In this document: positions 8,766 to 17,993 of the stretch, one piece after another | How positions within the stretch are numbered: the stretch's first letter is position 1 | How the letters are laid out: every line of letters starts with the position of its first letter | NCBI RefSeq assembly: GCF_012276985.1 | Contig: NZ_JAAXMM010000011.1 | Coordinates: 160,604-224,603 of the forward strand | From: Agrobacterium sp. a22-2 | GTDB taxonomy: Bacteria; Pseudomonadota; Alphaproteobacteria; Rhizobiales; Rhizobiaceae | Direction: 5' to 3' | DNA length: 64,000 nt | Made by a program: the position numbers and the translations under genes | Notes under the pieces: generated by a model | What the model saw: only the letters and a program-made list of their open reading frames with translations | What the model was told of the DNA's origin: nothing | Database searches by the model: none

Positions 8766-10337
8766 TTGAAGATCGGTTCGCCAAGGGAAATTTTTCAAGG
8801 GGAGGCGCGGGTCGCCATGACCCCGGACAGTGCAATCCAGTTGAAGAAGCTGGGCTATGATTGCGTCATCGAGGCGGGAGCGGGCAAGGCGGCCGGCTTT
8901 TCCGATGATGCGTATCGCGCTGTCGGTGTCGATGTGGTGGAGACTGCCGAGACGCTGTTCGCATCCGTTGACGTGATTGCCAAGGTGCGTCCGCCGGAGC
9001 CGGCGGAAGTCGATCGGCTTTCGTCCGGCAAGACGCTGATTTCGTTCTTCTATCCGGCCCAGAGCAAGGACCTTCTGGAGCAGGCCAAGTCGACTGGTGC
9101 CAACGTGATCGCCATGGACATGGTGCCGCGCATCAGCCGCGCCCAGAAGATGGATGCCCTGTCGTCGATGGCCAATATTGCCGGCTATCGCGCCGTGATC
9201 GAGGCTGGCAGCAATTTCGGCCGCTTCTTCACCGGCCAGGTGACGGCGGCCGGCAAGGTTCCGCCCGCCAAGGTTCTGGTCATCGGCGCCGGCGTCGCCG
9301 GTCTCGCCGCGATCGGCACGGCCACCTCGCTTGGCGCCATTACCTATGCCTTCGACGTTCGCCCTGAAGTGGCCGAGCAGATCGAGAGCATGGGCGCGCA
9401 GTTCGTCTATCTCGATTTCACTGAGGCCCAGGATGGCGCTGCGACCGGTGGCTATGCCGCCCCGTCCTCGCCGGAGTTCCGCGAAAAGCAACTCGCCAAG
9501 TTCCGCGAACTTGCACCGGAGATCGACATCGTCATCACCACGGCGCTGATCCCCGGCCGCGATGCGCCGAAGCTGTGGCTCGCCGACATGGTGGCTGCCA
9601 TGAAGCCGGGCTCGGTGGTGATCGATCTTGCTGCCGAACGCGGCGGCAATTGCGACCTCACCGTGCCGGATCAGAAGATCGTCTCCGACAATGGCGTGAC
9701 CGTGGTCGGCTATACGGATTTCCCGAGCCGCATGGCGGCGCAGTCCTCGACGCTCTATTCCACCAATATCCGCCATATGATGACCGACCTGACGCCGGCC
9801 AAGGACGGCGTACTGGTTCACAACATGGAAGACGACGTCATCCGGGGCGCGACGGTCACCTATCAGGGCGAGATCACCTTCCCGCCGCCGCCGCCGAAGA
9901 TCAAGGCGATCGCGGCCGCCAAGCCGAAGGAAAAGGCCAAGGAGCTGACGCCCGAGGAGAAGCGAGCCAACGAGATCGCCGCCTTCAAGGCCCAGACCAA
10001 GAGCCAGGTCGGCCTGCTGGTCGTTGCCACGCTGCTGTTGTTGCTGGTCGGTGCCTATGCGCCCGAAAGCTTCATGGGCCATTTCATCGTCTTCGTGCTG
10101 GCCTGCTTCATCGGCTTCTCGGTCATCTGGAATGTCAGCCATTCGCTGCATACGCCGCTGATGGCCGTGACCAATGCCATTTCCGGCATCGTCATCCTTG
10201 GCGCTCTGCTGCAGGTCGGGTCCAGCAACTGGCTCGTCGTTATCCTGGCCTCCCTGTCGGTTTTGATCGCCACGATCAATATCGTCGGTGGCTTCCTCGT
10301 CACCCGGCGCATGCTCGCCATGTTCCAGAAGTCTTGA
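8766..10337 (+). CDS. pntA: NAD(P) transhydrogenase alpha subunit, fused form
   Basis: A 523-residue subunit of the proton-pumping transhydrogenase that exchanges hydride between NADH and NADP+. The N-terminus (KIGSPREIFQGEARVAMTP) is the alanine-dehydrogenase-like domain; the NAD-binding GAGVAGLAAIG motif is near residue 178. A proline/lysine-rich linker (about 375-410) leads to C-terminal membrane helices (from about residue 415). The start is TTG at 8766 with GAGGGGAG upstream. This is the one-piece PntA seen in E. coli; many alphaproteobacteria split it into PntAA and PntAB. pntB follows after 13 bases. Confidence 0.93.
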   Translation: MKIGSPREIFQGEARVAMTPDSAIQLKKLGYDCVIEAGAGKAAGFSDDAYRAVGVDVVETAETLFASVDVIAKVRPPEPAEVDRLSSGKTLISFFYPAQSKDLLEQAKSTGANVIAMDMVPRISRAQKMDALSSMANIAGYRAVIEAGSNFGRFFTGQVTAAGKVPPAKVLVIGAGVAGLAAIGTATSLGAITYAFDVRPEVAEQIESMGAQFVYLDFTEAQDGAATGGYAAPSSPEFREKQLAKFRELAPEIDIVITTALIPGRDAPKLWLADMVAAMKPGSVVIDLAAERGGNCDLTVPDQKIVSDNGVTVVGYTDFPSRMAAQSSTLYSTNIRHMMTDLTPAKDGVLVHNMEDDVIRGATVTYQGEITFPPPPPKIKAIAAAKPKEKAKELTPEEKRANEIAAFKAQTKSQVGLLVVATLLLLLVGAYAPESFMGHFIVFVLACFIGFSVIWNVSHSLHTPLMAVTNAISGIVILGALLQVGSSNWLVVILASLSVLIATINIVGGFLVTRRMLAMFQKS

Positions 10338-10350
10338 GGGGGATCAGGTC

Positions 10351-11790
10351 ATGACGATCGGTATCGTTTCCGCCGCCTATATCGCTGCGGCTGTTCTTTT
10401 CATTCTCTCGCTCGGCGGCCTGTCCGGCCAGGAGAGCGCCAAGCGCGCCGTGTGGTACGGCATCACAGGCATGGGCCTTGCCGTAGTCGCGACGGTGTTC
10501 GGCCCTGGCGTCGGCAACTGGTTTATCATTCTTCTGATGATCGCTGGCGGTTCGGTCATGGGCTATTACGTCGCAAGCCGCGTCCAGATGACCGAGATGC
10601 CGCAGCTGGTTGCGGCGCTGCATTCCTTCGTTGGTCTGGCCGCCGTGTTCATCGGCTTCAATGCCGAGCTTGAACTCGGTACGGTTCTGGCCCTGAAGGC
10701 GGCCGGCGGCGATTTGACGACACTGGCCGGCTTTGCTGAAAAGCTCGCCCACAAGGATGCGGTGGAAATCGCCATCCTCAAGGTCGAGGTCTTCCTCGGC
10801 GTGTTCATCGGCGCCGTCACTTTCACCGGCTCGGTCATCGCCTTCGGCAAGCTGGCCGGCAAAGTGGACGGCAAGGCCAAGAAGCTGCCCGGCGGGCATT
10901 TCCTCAATGCCGGCGCGGCCCTCGCTTCGCTGGTCCTGCTGATCCTGTTCTTCAACGGCGCCGGAATCTGGACCCTGGTCCTGATGACGCTGCTGGCCTT
11001 CTTCATCGGCTATCACCTGATCATGGGCATCGGCGGCGCCGACATGCCGGTGGTGGTCTCCATGCTGAACAGCTATTCCGGCTGGGCGGCGGCGGCCATC
11101 GGTTTCACGCTCGGCAATGATCTGCTGATCGTCACCGGCGCGCTGGTCGGCTCGTCAGGCGCGATCCTGTCCTACATCATGTGCAAGGCGATGAACCGCT
11201 CCTTCGTTTCGGTCATCCTCGGCGGCTTCGGCACGGTAACGGGACCGGCCATGGAGATCGAGGGCGAACAGATCGCCATCGATGCCGAGGGCGTTGCCTC
11301 GGCTCTCAACGAAGCCGACAGCGTCATCATCGTTCCGGGCTACGGCATGGCCGTTGCCCAGGCACAGCAGGCCGTCTCGGAACTGACCCGCAAGCTGCGC
11401 GCCAGCGGCAAGGAGGTGCGTTTCGCCATCCATCCGGTGGCGGGCCGTCTGCCCGGCCACATGAACGTGCTGCTGGCGGAAGCCAAGGTACCTTACGACA
11501 TCGTCATGGAAATGGACGAGATCAACGACGACTTCCCGAATACGGACGTCGTCATCGTCATCGGCTCCAACGACATCGTCAACCCGGCGGCAGAGGAAGA
11601 CCCGAACTCGCCGATCGCCGGCATGCCGGTGCTGCAGGTGTGGAAGGCCAAGCAGGTCTTCGTCTCCAAGCGCGGCCAGGGCACCGGCTATTCCGGCATC
11701 GAGAACCCGCTGTTCTACAAGGACAACACGCGGATGTTCTACGGCGACGCTAAGAAGTCGGTGAGCGAACTGCTGCCGATGATCAAGTAG
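10351..11790 (+). CDS. pntB: NAD(P) transhydrogenase beta subunit
   Basis: A 479-residue partner of PntA. About eight hydrophobic helices fill the first half, and the NADP-binding domain fills the last 180 residues (VIIVPGYGMAVAQAQ, then GRLPGHMNVLLAEA and ending near YGDAKKSV). The ATG at 10351 has a GAGGGGGAT ribosome site. It makes the proton channel and the NADP(H) site. A strong terminator follows the gene. Confidence 0.94.
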   Translation: MTIGIVSAAYIAAAVLFILSLGGLSGQESAKRAVWYGITGMGLAVVATVFGPGVGNWFIILLMIAGGSVMGYYVASRVQMTEMPQLVAALHSFVGLAAVFIGFNAELELGTVLALKAAGGDLTTLAGFAEKLAHKDAVEIAILKVEVFLGVFIGAVTFTGSVIAFGKLAGKVDGKAKKLPGGHFLNAGAALASLVLLILFFNGAGIWTLVLMTLLAFFIGYHLIMGIGGADMPVVVSMLNSYSGWAAAAIGFTLGNDLLIVTGALVGSSGAILSYIMCKAMNRSFVSVILGGFGTVTGPAMEIEGEQIAIDAEGVASALNEADSVIIVPGYGMAVAQAQQAVSELTRKLRASGKEVRFAIHPVAGRLPGHMNVLLAEAKVPYDIVMEMDEINDDFPNTDVVIVIGSNDIVNPAAEEDPNSPIAGMPVLQVWKAKQVFVSKRGQGTGYSGIENPLFYKDNTRMFYGDAKKSVSELLPMIK

Positions 11791-11816
11791 GACGGCGCTT
11801 TACGCGAGACTTGAAG

Positions 11817-11843
11817 AAGCCGGGTGGAGACGCCCGGCTTTTT
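11817..11843 (+). terminator. Rho-independent terminator of pntAB
   Basis: AAGCCGGG (11817-11824) and CCCGGCTT (11833-11840) pair perfectly around an 8-base loop, followed by TTTTT (11839-11843). It lies 26 bases past the pntB stop. Confidence 0.85.
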
Positions 11844-11880
11844 CGTGGGCGCTATCGAAGCGAAAAACGCTCTCAACCCA

Positions 11881-12771
11881 TCAAATGTCAAAATACTCCG
11901 GCCGGTCGAGGTCGGCGATGAGGCCGGGTTGGGTTGGGTGCCAGCCGAGCGCGTCGCGGGTCTGTTGGCTTGAGGCGCGGTTGTCGATGGCGGCGAAATG
12001 GGCGAACCAGCCGAAGTGTTCAGCGGCCTGCTCGGGGGAAGTAGCGATGACCGGCAGGTTCAACCGGCGGCCGATCACGCCGGCGATGTCGCGGAACGGG
12101 ATTCCCTCTTCCGCGACACCGTGATAACGCCCGCCGGCAAGTCCCTTTTCCAGCACCAGTCGGTAGAGCTTTGCGGCATCAAGCCGGTGCACGGCGGGCC
12201 AGTCGTTCATGCCCTCGCCGATATAGGCGGAGACGCCCTTTTCACGGGCTATGCCGATCAGGATCGGCACGAAGCCGTGGTCGCCATCACCGTGCACCGA
12301 CGGCGGCAGCCGCACCACCGAGACGCGTATGCCGGCCTCAGTCATCGAAAGGGCCGTCTGCTCGGACACCCGCGGGATCGACGAGCCGTAGGCCGGCGGT
12401 GTGTCTTCGGTCGCAAGGGCTGTTCGGGTCAGCAGTCCCGTGGCGGAGGTGACGATCAGGGCGCGTCCTGTGCCGGCCAGCGCCTGGCCGAGAGCCTCGA
12501 TGGCGCAGCGGTCGACTTCGCAATTCTCCTTGAATCTTGAGAAATCATGGTTGAAGCCGGTGTGAATGACGGCATCTGCCACCGCCGCACCGCTTTTCAG
12601 GCTGTCGAGGTCTTCCAGATTGCCGCGATGGGCTTTGGCGCCGGCAGCGGTCAGTGCCGCGGCAGCCTTGTCGGAGCGCACCAGGCCGAGGACCTCGTGG
12701 CCTGCCTGGATCAGTTCTTGGACGACGGCCGAGCCAACAAAGCCCGTGGCGCCGGTGACGAAAACACGCAT
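11881..12771 (-). CDS. NAD(P)-dependent atypical SDR (nucleoside-diphosphate-sugar epimerase-like)
   Basis: A 296-residue Rossmann protein starting MRVFVTGATGFVGSAVV, with the TGxxGxxG nucleotide-binding motif. The ATG at 12771 has a strong AAGGAGAG ribosome site; the frame continues upstream but without family sequence. The usual YxxxK is not obvious, so this fits the atypical extended SDR group rather than a classical epimerase. Its substrate is unknown. It is divergent from an AraC-type regulator 127 bases away, which probably controls it. Confidence 0.7.
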   Translation of the reverse strand: MRVFVTGATGFVGSAVVQELIQAGHEVLGLVRSDKAAAALTAAGAKAHRGNLEDLDSLKSGAAVADAVIHTGFNHDFSRFKENCEVDRCAIEALGQALAGTGRALIVTSATGLLTRTALATEDTPPAYGSSIPRVSEQTALSMTEAGIRVSVVRLPPSVHGDGDHGFVPILIGIAREKGVSAYIGEGMNDWPAVHRLDAAKLYRLVLEKGLAGGRYHGVAEEGIPFRDIAGVIGRRLNLPVIATSPEQAAEHFGWFAHFAAIDNRASSQQTRDALGWHPTQPGLIADLDRPEYFDI

Positions 12772-12898
12772 CGTATCTCTCCTTGTTATGTTGCTCGGCG
12801 CCGTCGTGCGGCTCCGTTGAGGGAGAGATAAGGGTTTGCGGGCATACGATCTATGCTGTAAAATCCGGATAAACTTCGCCATCGTCCTGGAATTTTGG

Positions 12899-13804
12899 AT
12901 GGACCCGCTGTCAAACGTGCTGTCGCTGCTCAAGCCGCGCAATTATTTATCGGCCGGTTTCGAGGCGGGCGGCGACTGGTCGATCCAGTTTCCCGACCAA
13001 CAGGAAGGCATCAAATGCGGCGCCGTGGTCTCCGGCGAATGCTGGCTGGCGGTGGATGGCGTTACCGACGTCGTGCGCCTTCGGCCGGGCGACTGTTTCC
13101 TGTTGCCGAGCGGTCGGCCTTTCCGGCTGGCAACCGATCTTGCTTGGCCCGCGGTCGATGCCGCCTCGGTGTTTCTGGCGCCGCGCGAGGGCAGCATTGC
13201 CCGGTTGAACAGTGGCCGGGATTTCTCGCTGGTCAGCAGCCGGTTCGGGCTTTCCGGCAATCATGCCGGCTTTCTGCTGCGGATGCTGCCGCCCATCGTC
13301 CTCATCCGCGACCAGGCCGGGCAGGCGGTGCTGCGCTGGTCGGTCGAACGCATGATGCAGGAATTGCGGGATCCGCAGCCCGGCGGCTTTCTGGTGGTCG
13401 AGCACCTCGCCCATATGATCCTTCTCCAGGCGCTGAGGCTGCATCTGGCGGAGGGGGCGGCGACCGGCGTCGGCTGGCTCTTTGCTCTTGCCAACAAGCA
13501 GATGAGCGCGGCGATCGGTGCCATGCATGCGGACCCGGCCCATCGCTGGACCTTGCAGGCCCTGGCGTCGCAGGCCGGCATGTCGCGATCCAGCTTTGCC
13601 TTGAAATTCAAAGAAACCGTCGGCACATCACCTCTGGACTACCTGACGCAATGGCGCATGGCGCTGGCCGCCGACAGGCTGGAAACATCCGAGGATCCGC
13701 TGTCGATCATCGCGCCGTCCCTGGGCTACGAATCCGAGGCGGCGTTCAGTACGGCGTTCAAACGGGTCATGGGATGCTCGCCGCGGCGCTACAGCCGCGG
13801 TTGA
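12899..13804 (+). CDS. AraC-family transcriptional regulator with N-terminal cupin domain
   Basis: About 301 residues from the ATG at 12899. The N-terminal half is a cupin-type sensor (GECWLAVDGVTDVVRLRPGDCFLLPSG). The C-terminal hundred residues carry the two AraC helix-turn-helix units (LQALASQAGMSRSSFALKF, then the closing PRRYSRG). It is divergent from the SDR gene, so local control of that gene is likely. The start is not certain because an in-frame codon at 12836 also exists. It converges on uxaA with a 7-base gap. Confidence 0.8.
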   Translation: MDPLSNVLSLLKPRNYLSAGFEAGGDWSIQFPDQQEGIKCGAVVSGECWLAVDGVTDVVRLRPGDCFLLPSGRPFRLATDLAWPAVDAASVFLAPREGSIARLNSGRDFSLVSSRFGLSGNHAGFLLRMLPPIVLIRDQAGQAVLRWSVERMMQELRDPQPGGFLVVEHLAHMILLQALRLHLAEGAATGVGWLFALANKQMSAAIGAMHADPAHRWTLQALASQAGMSRSSFALKFKETVGTSPLDYLTQWRMALAADRLETSEDPLSIIAPSLGYESEAAFSTAFKRVMGCSPRRYSRG

Positions 13805-13811
13805 TCCTGCC

Positions 13812-15344
13812 TCACATCACCGCGCCCAGCTGCCACGGCACGAATTCGTTGTCGCCGAGGCCGCAGAGTTCGGACTTGGTCTTGGTCCCGGAGGCGGTGG
13901 CCAGGACATGGGCGAGGATTTCACGGCCCTTGGCTTCGATCGACACGCCGGCGCTGACGATATCGCCGCAGTTGAGGTCCATATCTTCGCGCATGTCGTC
14001 ATAGAGGCGGCTGTTGGTGGCGAGTTTGATGGTCGGAGCCGGTTTTGAGCCGAAGGCCGAGCCGCGGCCGGTGGTGAAGACCACGAGCTGGGCACCGCCG
14101 GCAATCTGGCCGGTGGCCGAGACAGGGTCGTAACCGGGTGTGTCCATGAAGACGAAGCCTGGCGTCTCGATGCGTTCGCCATAGTTCAACACGCCGGTCA
14201 GCGGCGTGCTGCCAGCCTTGGCGGCCGCACCCAGCGATTTTTCCAGAATTGTGGTCAGTCCACCCAGCTTGTTGCCGGGGCTCGGGTTGTTGTCCATCGA
14301 GCCGTTGTTCATGCGGGTATAGTTTTCCCACCAGTCGATCCGTTCGATCAGCTTTTCGCCGATGGCGCGCGAGGCGGCGCGGCGCAGCAGCAACTGTTCG
14401 GCGCCATAGATTTCCGGCGTTTCCGACAGCACGACCGTGCCGCCCATGGCGACCAGCCGGTCCGAGGCGATGCCGAGCGCCGGATTGGCGGTGATGCCGG
14501 AAAATCCGTCCGATCCGCCGCATTGCAGGGCGAGCTTCAACTCCGAGGCATGGATCGGCTCGCGCTTGATATCGTTGACTGCCGGCAACAGGGCACGGAT
14601 ATGATCGACGATGCGGGCGATGGTGGCCAGCGTGCCGCCGCTGTCCTGGATGGTGAGCGCGAAGAAGCGGCTATTGTCCTCGCCGCCGTAGAGCGATTTC
14701 ATCCGGGCGATCTGCATCACCTCGCAGCCAAGCCCGACGAAGACGGCGGCGCCGACATTCGGGTGGGTGGCATAACCCCACAGCACGCGCTGCAGGACCT
14801 CGATGCCAGCACCGCCCATGTCCATGCCGCAGCCGGTGCCATGGGCAAAGGCGGCGACGCCGTCGATATTGGGATACTGGTCGAGAATGCCGGACCGGTT
14901 GATCTCGTCGGCAGCACGACGGATCACCGTGGCGGAACAGTTCACCGTGGCACATATGGCGATGTAGTTGCGGGTTCCGGCCTGGCCGTTCGGCCGGCGA
15001 TAGCCCATGAAATGGGCCGGCTCGACCTTGGGGATGGCCGCCAGCGCCTTGTCGTAATCGACGCCGATCTGGTAGTCGCGGTCGTGATCGCCAAAGGCGC
15101 AATTGTGCGAATGCACATGGTCTCCGGCGGCGATCGGCCGGCTGGCATAGCCGATGACCTGGCCGAATTTGGTGATGTCGCCGCCTTCCGGGATATCGAC
15201 CCTGGCAATCTTGTGGCCGCGCGAAACCGGCTGGGTAAGCGTCACGCCCTGGCCGAGCGGACAGCTGCCCGCCGGGGCCGGGTCTGTGAGGATTGCGACA
15301 TTGTCCTGGGGGTGCAGCAGAAGATGGGCGATGGTGTCAGGCAT
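13812..15344 (-). CDS. uxaA: Altronate dehydratase
   Basis: A 510-residue UxaA enzyme that dehydrates D-altronate (from galacturonate) to 2-keto-3-deoxygluconate. It has a short SAF-like N-terminal domain (about 1-95) and the large GD/UxaA catalytic domain with FMGYRRPNGQAGTRNY and HGTGCGMDMGGAG. The chosen ATG at 15344 overlaps the uxuA stop by 8 bases; another in-frame ATG is at 15359. It is the last gene of the ten-gene uronate operon. Confidence 0.9.
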   Translation of the reverse strand: MPDTIAHLLLHPQDNVAILTDPAPAGSCPLGQGVTLTQPVSRGHKIARVDIPEGGDITKFGQVIGYASRPIAAGDHVHSHNCAFGDHDRDYQIGVDYDKALAAIPKVEPAHFMGYRRPNGQAGTRNYIAICATVNCSATVIRRAADEINRSGILDQYPNIDGVAAFAHGTGCGMDMGGAGIEVLQRVLWGYATHPNVGAAVFVGLGCEVMQIARMKSLYGGEDNSRFFALTIQDSGGTLATIARIVDHIRALLPAVNDIKREPIHASELKLALQCGGSDGFSGITANPALGIASDRLVAMGGTVVLSETPEIYGAEQLLLRRAASRAIGEKLIERIDWWENYTRMNNGSMDNNPSPGNKLGGLTTILEKSLGAAAKAGSTPLTGVLNYGERIETPGFVFMDTPGYDPVSATGQIAGGAQLVVFTTGRGSAFGSKPAPTIKLATNSRLYDDMREDMDLNCGDIVSAGVSIEAKGREILAHVLATASGTKTKSELCGLGDNEFVPWQLGAVM

Positions 15345-16533
15345 GGGGCATGCTTTCATGGGATAGGGCGCGGATCACGCCGCGCAGTTCGGCAAGGCCG
15401 CGCATGCGGCCGATCAGCGGATAGCCGGGATGGGTACCCCGGCCGATGTCGTCAAGCAGTTCATGACCATGGTCGGGCCGGAACGGGATCACCGCATCGG
15501 TGCGTCCGTCCTGCACCCGGCGCTTTTCCTCGGCCAGCAGGGCGGCGATGAGCGACACCATGTCCGTATCGCCATCGAGATGTGCCGCCTCCTGGAAGGA
15601 GCCGTCAGGGTCTTTCGAGACGCTGCGCAGATGGGCGAAATGGATGCGGTCGGCAAATTGCCGGGCAATGGCCGGCACGTCATTGCGAGGGTTGGCGCCG
15701 AGCGAACCCGAGCAGAGCGTCAGGCCGTTGGCGAGGCTTTGCTGCTGGCCCATGATCCAGGCGATATCCTCGGCATTTGAGACGATGCGGGGCAGGCCGA
15801 GAATGTCGCGCGGCGGGTCGTCCGGATGCACACAGAAACGCATGCCCAGCTCGTCGGCAGAGGGGATCACCTCGGACAGAAAGCGGGCATAATTGGCCCG
15901 CAACGTATCGTGGTCCATGCCCTCGTAGCGCTTCAGCGCTTCGCGCAGGCTCTGGATGTCGTAGCGATCGAAAGCGCCCGGCAGGCCGGCCATGATGCTG
16001 TTCAGCAGGTTCTGCCGCAGCCCTTCGCTGGAGGCGTCGAACCAGTCCTTTGCTGCCTGGCGCACGGGTTCGGCATAGTCGGCCTCGGCGCCGTCGCGTT
16101 CCAGCATGTGGATCTCGAAGGCGGCCATATGCGGCTCGGAAAAGCGCAGCGCCGTGCCGCCACGCGGGGCGGGGGCGTCGAGCTGGGTGCGCGTCCAGTC
16201 GAGCAGCGGCATGAAATTGTAGCAGATGGTGGTGATGCCGCAGGCGGCCAGATTGCGCATCGACTGGCGGTAATTGGCAAACAGCCGCTCCAGATCGCCT
16301 TCGCCGCGCTTGATATCCTCATGGATCGGCAGGCTTTCGACGACGTTCCAGTGTAATGCCAGCCCTCGGTCCTCAGCAATTTCGGCCTGGCGGTCGGCAA
16401 TCAGTTCCTCCGGCCAGACTTCGCCATAGGGGATTTCATGCAGGGCCGTGACGATGCCCGAGGCTCCCGTCTGGGCGATTTCCGGCAAGGTGATGCGGTC
16501 GTAAGGACCGTACCATCGCCAGCTCTCGATCAT
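15337..16533 (-). CDS. uxuA: Mannonate dehydratase
   Basis: A 398-residue UxuA enzyme (usual length 394-402) that dehydrates D-mannonate, from the glucuronate branch, to 2-keto-3-deoxygluconate using a divalent metal. Family segments include ESWRWYGPYD, GLALHWNVVESLP, ITTICYNFMP and CVHPDDPPRDILGLPR. Its ATG overlaps the uxuB stop (ATGA), so translation is coupled. Confidence 0.94.
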   Translation of the reverse strand: MIESWRWYGPYDRITLPEIAQTGASGIVTALHEIPYGEVWPEELIADRQAEIAEDRGLALHWNVVESLPIHEDIKRGEGDLERLFANYRQSMRNLAACGITTICYNFMPLLDWTRTQLDAPAPRGGTALRFSEPHMAAFEIHMLERDGAEADYAEPVRQAAKDWFDASSEGLRQNLLNSIMAGLPGAFDRYDIQSLREALKRYEGMDHDTLRANYARFLSEVIPSADELGMRFCVHPDDPPRDILGLPRIVSNAEDIAWIMGQQQSLANGLTLCSGSLGANPRNDVPAIARQFADRIHFAHLRSVSKDPDGSFQEAAHLDGDTDMVSLIAALLAEEKRRVQDGRTDAVIPFRPDHGHELLDDIGRGTHPGYPLIGRMRGLAELRGVIRALSHESMPHA

Positions 16534-17993
16534 CGGCAGGCCTCCTCCGTCATGCGCCGGGCACCCTTCTCGATCAGGCCCTGATAGGCGCTGACCAGCG
16601 TTTGCCGGAACGTCTCGTTTGCTGCCAGGGCCGGCGGGAAGATTTCGCCGACCGAAAGTAGTGCTGCCACCTTGTCTGCGAATGTCGTGGCCGTTTCGCT
16701 CAAGGACTTGAGCCGCGCTGCCAGCGGATCCCGCACATCGATGCTCTCTCCCTTTTCATCGACGGCGCCAACATAGCGCATCCAGGCGGCCACGGCGAGA
16801 GACAGGCCGGCAATCGGAAGGCCGCTTGCCAAATTTTCGCCGATCGTCGACAGAATGCGCTGTGGCAGTTTCTGCGATCCGTCCATGGCAATCTGCCAGG
16901 TCCGGTGCCGGATGGCCGGGTTCGAATACCGCTCGAACAGGGCTTTCGTGTAGGCGCTAAGATCGACGCCTTCGGGCGGCGCAAGACCGGGCACGATTTC
17001 CTGCGCCCACAATTGCTTGCAGAAGGCGGCAAAAACCGGATCAGCCACGGTGTCGCTGATCGTCTCATGGCCGGCAAGATAACCGAGATAGGCAAGCGAC
17101 GAATGGGTGCCGTTCAGGCAGCGCAGCTTCATATGCTCGAAGGGCGTGACATTCTGGACCAGCTGAACGCCAACCGCGCCCAAGTCAGGTCGGGCGCCGT
17201 CGACGAAGCGATCCTCGACCACCCATTGGCGGAAGGGCTCGTGTATGACCGGCGACAGGTCCAGCGTGCCGGTCTTTTGCGCCAGCCGCTCGACATCTTC
17301 CGGCTTGGTGGCGGGAACGATGCGGTCGACCATGGTGGAGGGAAAGGCGCCTTCTGCAGCGATCCAGTCGGCGAGATCAGGGTCGACAAGGCGGGCGAAA
17401 TCCAGAACGACACCGCGCACCACCTTGCCGTTTTCAGGCAGGTTGTCGCAGCAAAGCACGGTGAAGGGGCGGTGGCCGGCGTCGCGGCGGCGCTGCAGCG
17501 CGCGAGTCAGGAAGCCGATGGCCGAGCGCGGCGCGTCGGGGTGCTCAAGGTCATGAGCGATATCGGCGTGGCCGGCGTTCAACCGACCGGTGGCCGGCTC
17601 GTGGCAATAGCCCTTTTCGGTGACCGTCAGGCTGACGATGCGGGTCGCCGGAGCGCTCATGATATCCAGAACCGCATCTGGATTTTCGCGGGCGACCAGC
17701 ACGTCGTTGATGACGGTGATGACGCGCGGCGTTTCGCCGTCGGGGCCGAGTTCGACGGCGGTATAGGCAAAACCTTGCGGGGCCAGCAGGTCGCGCTGGT
17801 CGGGACGCACCAAGCTGACGCCGAGGATGCCCCAGTCGCCGCCGGATTTCTCCATGGCTTCGGCGATGTAGACCGCCCCATGGGCGCGATAGAAGGCGCC
17901 GAGGCCGAGATGCACGATGCCGGTCGCGGCACGGTTGCCGGCCGGGCGCGTCAGGCGCGGAAGGTTATCGGGCAAGCCAGCCTCCATCGACAT
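16530..17993 (-). CDS. uxuB: Fructuronate reductase (mannitol dehydrogenase family)
   Basis: A 487-residue long-chain polyol dehydrogenase. The N-terminal nucleotide-binding part (GIVHLGLGAFYRAHGAVY) and the catalytic-region motif LRCLNGTHSSLAYLG are those of UxuB/MtlK. It should reduce D-fructuronate to D-mannonate with NADH. The start at 17993 (or 17987) overlaps the end of kduD by about 28 bases. No second family member (UxaB) is present, although the operon also encodes altronate dehydratase, so it may also reduce tagaturonate. Confidence 0.87.
   Translation of the reverse strand: MSMEAGLPDNLPRLTRPAGNRAATGIVHLGLGAFYRAHGAVYIAEAMEKSGGDWGILGVSLVRPDQRDLLAPQGFAYTAVELGPDGETPRVITVINDVLVARENPDAVLDIMSAPATRIVSLTVTEKGYCHEPATGRLNAGHADIAHDLEHPDAPRSAIGFLTRALQRRRDAGHRPFTVLCCDNLPENGKVVRGVVLDFARLVDPDLADWIAAEGAFPSTMVDRIVPATKPEDVERLAQKTGTLDLSPVIHEPFRQWVVEDRFVDGARPDLGAVGVQLVQNVTPFEHMKLRCLNGTHSSLAYLGYLAGHETISDTVADPVFAAFCKQLWAQEIVPGLAPPEGVDLSAYTKALFERYSNPAIRHRTWQIAMDGSQKLPQRILSTIGENLASGLPIAGLSLAVAAWMRYVGAVDEKGESIDVRDPLAARLKSLSETATTFADKVAALLSVGEIFPPALAANETFRQTLVSAYQGLIEKGARRMTEEACR

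Noticed and set aside
8655..10151. A 498-codon minus-strand frame opposite pntA
   Set aside because: A shadow of the pntA coding frame; no ribosome site or family similarity.
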